Positions 63,167 through 64,000 of a stretch of 64,000 bases of DNA are shown here, piece after piece (the stretch's first letter is position 1; each line of letters starts with the position of its first letter). The DNA comes from G965247775 sp965247775 (GTDB lineage Bacteria > Chloroflexota > Dehalococcoidia > Bin125): positions 1,364,001 to 1,428,000 of the forward strand of contig OZ252031.1 in assembly GCA_965247775.1 (NCBI GenBank), in the 5' to 3' direction. The translations under genes and the position numbers were made by a program. The notes beneath the pieces are model-generated. The model was not told where the DNA came from. It saw nothing but the letters and a program-made list of their open reading frames with translations, and did no database searches.

Positions 63167-63344
63167 CGTCCGTCTCCATCGAATTCCGCGGTCATGGTAG
63201 TGCCGCGAGAGGAACGTTACCCAAGTGGGCTCAGCAGCCGCCCCGCGATCCGCACTGCGGACCGCGGGGCGGCGTTCGCTCGGGTCCGGCCCAGACGGAC
63301 CGCACGTGCCCGGCGCGCGTGCGGCATGGACGGAGAGCATAGCC

Positions 63345-64000
63345 ATGGCTGAGCCGCAGCGAGCGAACAGCGATCTCGCCAACACGTTCCGCGCACTCCT
63401 GACGATCCGTCGTTTCGAGGAGCGCCTCCTCAGCCTCTACGCCGAGGGCCGTATCGCCGGCTCCATGCACCTCTGTCCGGGACAGGAGGCGATCCCCGTT
63501 GGCGCGTGCCGGGTCTTGGAAGAACGAGACGCACTTACGGTCACATACCGTGGTCACGGCTGGGCGATCGCGCGAGGGATCCCGCTCACGGAACTCTTCG
63601 CCGAGATGCTGCACCGCGACTCCGCTCTCTGCGGCGGTCGCGGCGGGTCGCCATACTTCAACGCTATCGAGTACGGCTTCCTAGGGGAGAACTCGGTCGT
63701 CGGCGCCGGGGTCCCCATCGCCACCGGTGCCGCACTCGCCAGCCGCTACGACGGGACGGACGCCATCACGCTCGTAGACGTGGGTGACGGGGCGACGAAC
63801 CAGGGCGCCTGGCACGAAGGCTTGAACTTCGCAGCCGTCTATGACTTGCCCCTGGTGATGATTGTGGAGAACAACATCTATTCCGAAATGACACCGATCA
63901 GCGACATGGTTCGGGTTGAGCAACTGGCGGAGCGCGCCGGGGCCTATGGCGTCCCCGGGCAGACCGTGGACGGCAACGATGTCGACGCCGTGCAGTCGGC
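63345..64000 (+). CDS. 2-oxoacid (pyruvate/acetoin-type) dehydrogenase E1 alpha, truncated by window end
   Basis: The visible 218 residues match the alpha subunit of thiamine-diphosphate-dependent E1: FRALLTIRRFEERLLSLYAE, GSMHLCPGQEAIPVGA, YRGHGWAIARG, GGRGGSPYF and the ThDP motif GDGATNQGAWHEGLN followed by PLVMIVENN. The beta subunit, E2 and E3 should follow outside the window if it forms a full complex. It may be pyruvate, branched-chain or acetoin specific; not decidable here. ATG 63345 starts a frame with the usual N-terminus. Confidence 0.92.
   Translation, partial: MAEPQRANSDLANTFRALLTIRRFEERLLSLYAEGRIAGSMHLCPGQEAIPVGACRVLEERDALTVTYRGHGWAIARGIPLTELFAEMLHRDSALCGGRGGSPYFNAIEYGFLGENSVVGAGVPIATGAALASRYDGTDAITLVDVGDGATNQGAWHEGLNFAAVYDLPLVMIVENNIYSEMTPISDMVRVEQLAERAGAYGVPGQTVDGNDVDAVQS

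Overview
The window is very GC-rich DNA with densely packed, mostly bacterial housekeeping genes in its first two thirds. A Chloroflexota (Dehalococcoidia-like) organism is my best inference. The reasons are the rnc-smc-ftsY order, a large SRP RNA with an Alu-type domain, DinG fused to an exonuclease, LLM-class flavin oxidoreductases, Dpp-type ABC clusters, and many start codons lying only 6-10 bases after a TAnnnT -10 box (probable leaderless mRNAs). No rRNA or single marker proves the phylum.

Region 1 (1-14.5 kb): a stand-alone Lrp/AsnC ligand-binding protein, pheS-pheT, a zinc-ribbon RNase HI, an LLM flavin oxidoreductase with a cupin protein whose start codon seems lost, the infC-rpmI-rplT translation operon, biotin carboxylase plus biotin carrier, thrS, three tRNAs (Val-GAC, Lys-CTT, Leu-TAG), and a pair of oligopeptide ABC ATPases without permeases.

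Region 2 (14.5-41.9 kb): lepA; an unfamiliar protein with a nuclease-like C-terminal fold; the SRP RNA; rsmA-ispE-membrane protein-PHP-dinG-GNAT; two small minus-strand proteins and a CCA-adding enzyme; rnc (with an overlapping upstream mini-ORF)-smc-ftsY; a nuoE-nuoF pair whose NuoF ends in a 36-bp tandem repeat; mutS (apparent CTG start)-mutL; and a two-module VOC dioxygenase-like protein. FtsY and the SRP RNA serve co-translational targeting; RsmA, RNase III, IF-3, L20, L35, PheST, ThrS and LepA serve ribosomes and translation.

Region 3 (41.9-49.7 kb): a graveyard of gene remains. It holds a frameshifted unknown gene, a chemotaxis receptor with deletion and nonsense mutation, an alpha-carbonic anhydrase fragment abutting an HsdR fragment, a Cache-domain fragment, a haloacid dehalogenase tail, a defence-type helicase fragment abutting a degenerate type I-E-like CRISPR repeat, an HsdM fragment, a transposase/integrase head fused to an alcohol dehydrogenase fragment, and two apparently intact genes (a Dps-like ferritin and a secreted Gmad2 protein). 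It reads as the wreck of a defence/mobile island.

Region 4 (49.7-64 kb): a catabolic or scavenging island. A PAS-PAS-winged-helix regulator faces away from a lipoprotein-type solute-binding protein, two permeases and two ATPases (a complete Dpp/Opp-type importer). The importer is followed without a break by a phytoene-desaturase-like FAD enzyme, a CoxG/SRPBCC protein, a cyclase-family hydrolase, an extracellular-type solute-binding protein lacking a signal peptide, an NTF2-like protein and a zinc alcohol dehydrogenase, then an SDR on the other strand and the start of a thiamine-dependent 2-oxoacid dehydrogenase E1 alpha. A TGAAAC direct repeat with 11-bp period between regulator and importer is a likely operator. 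The substrate is not readable from sequence.
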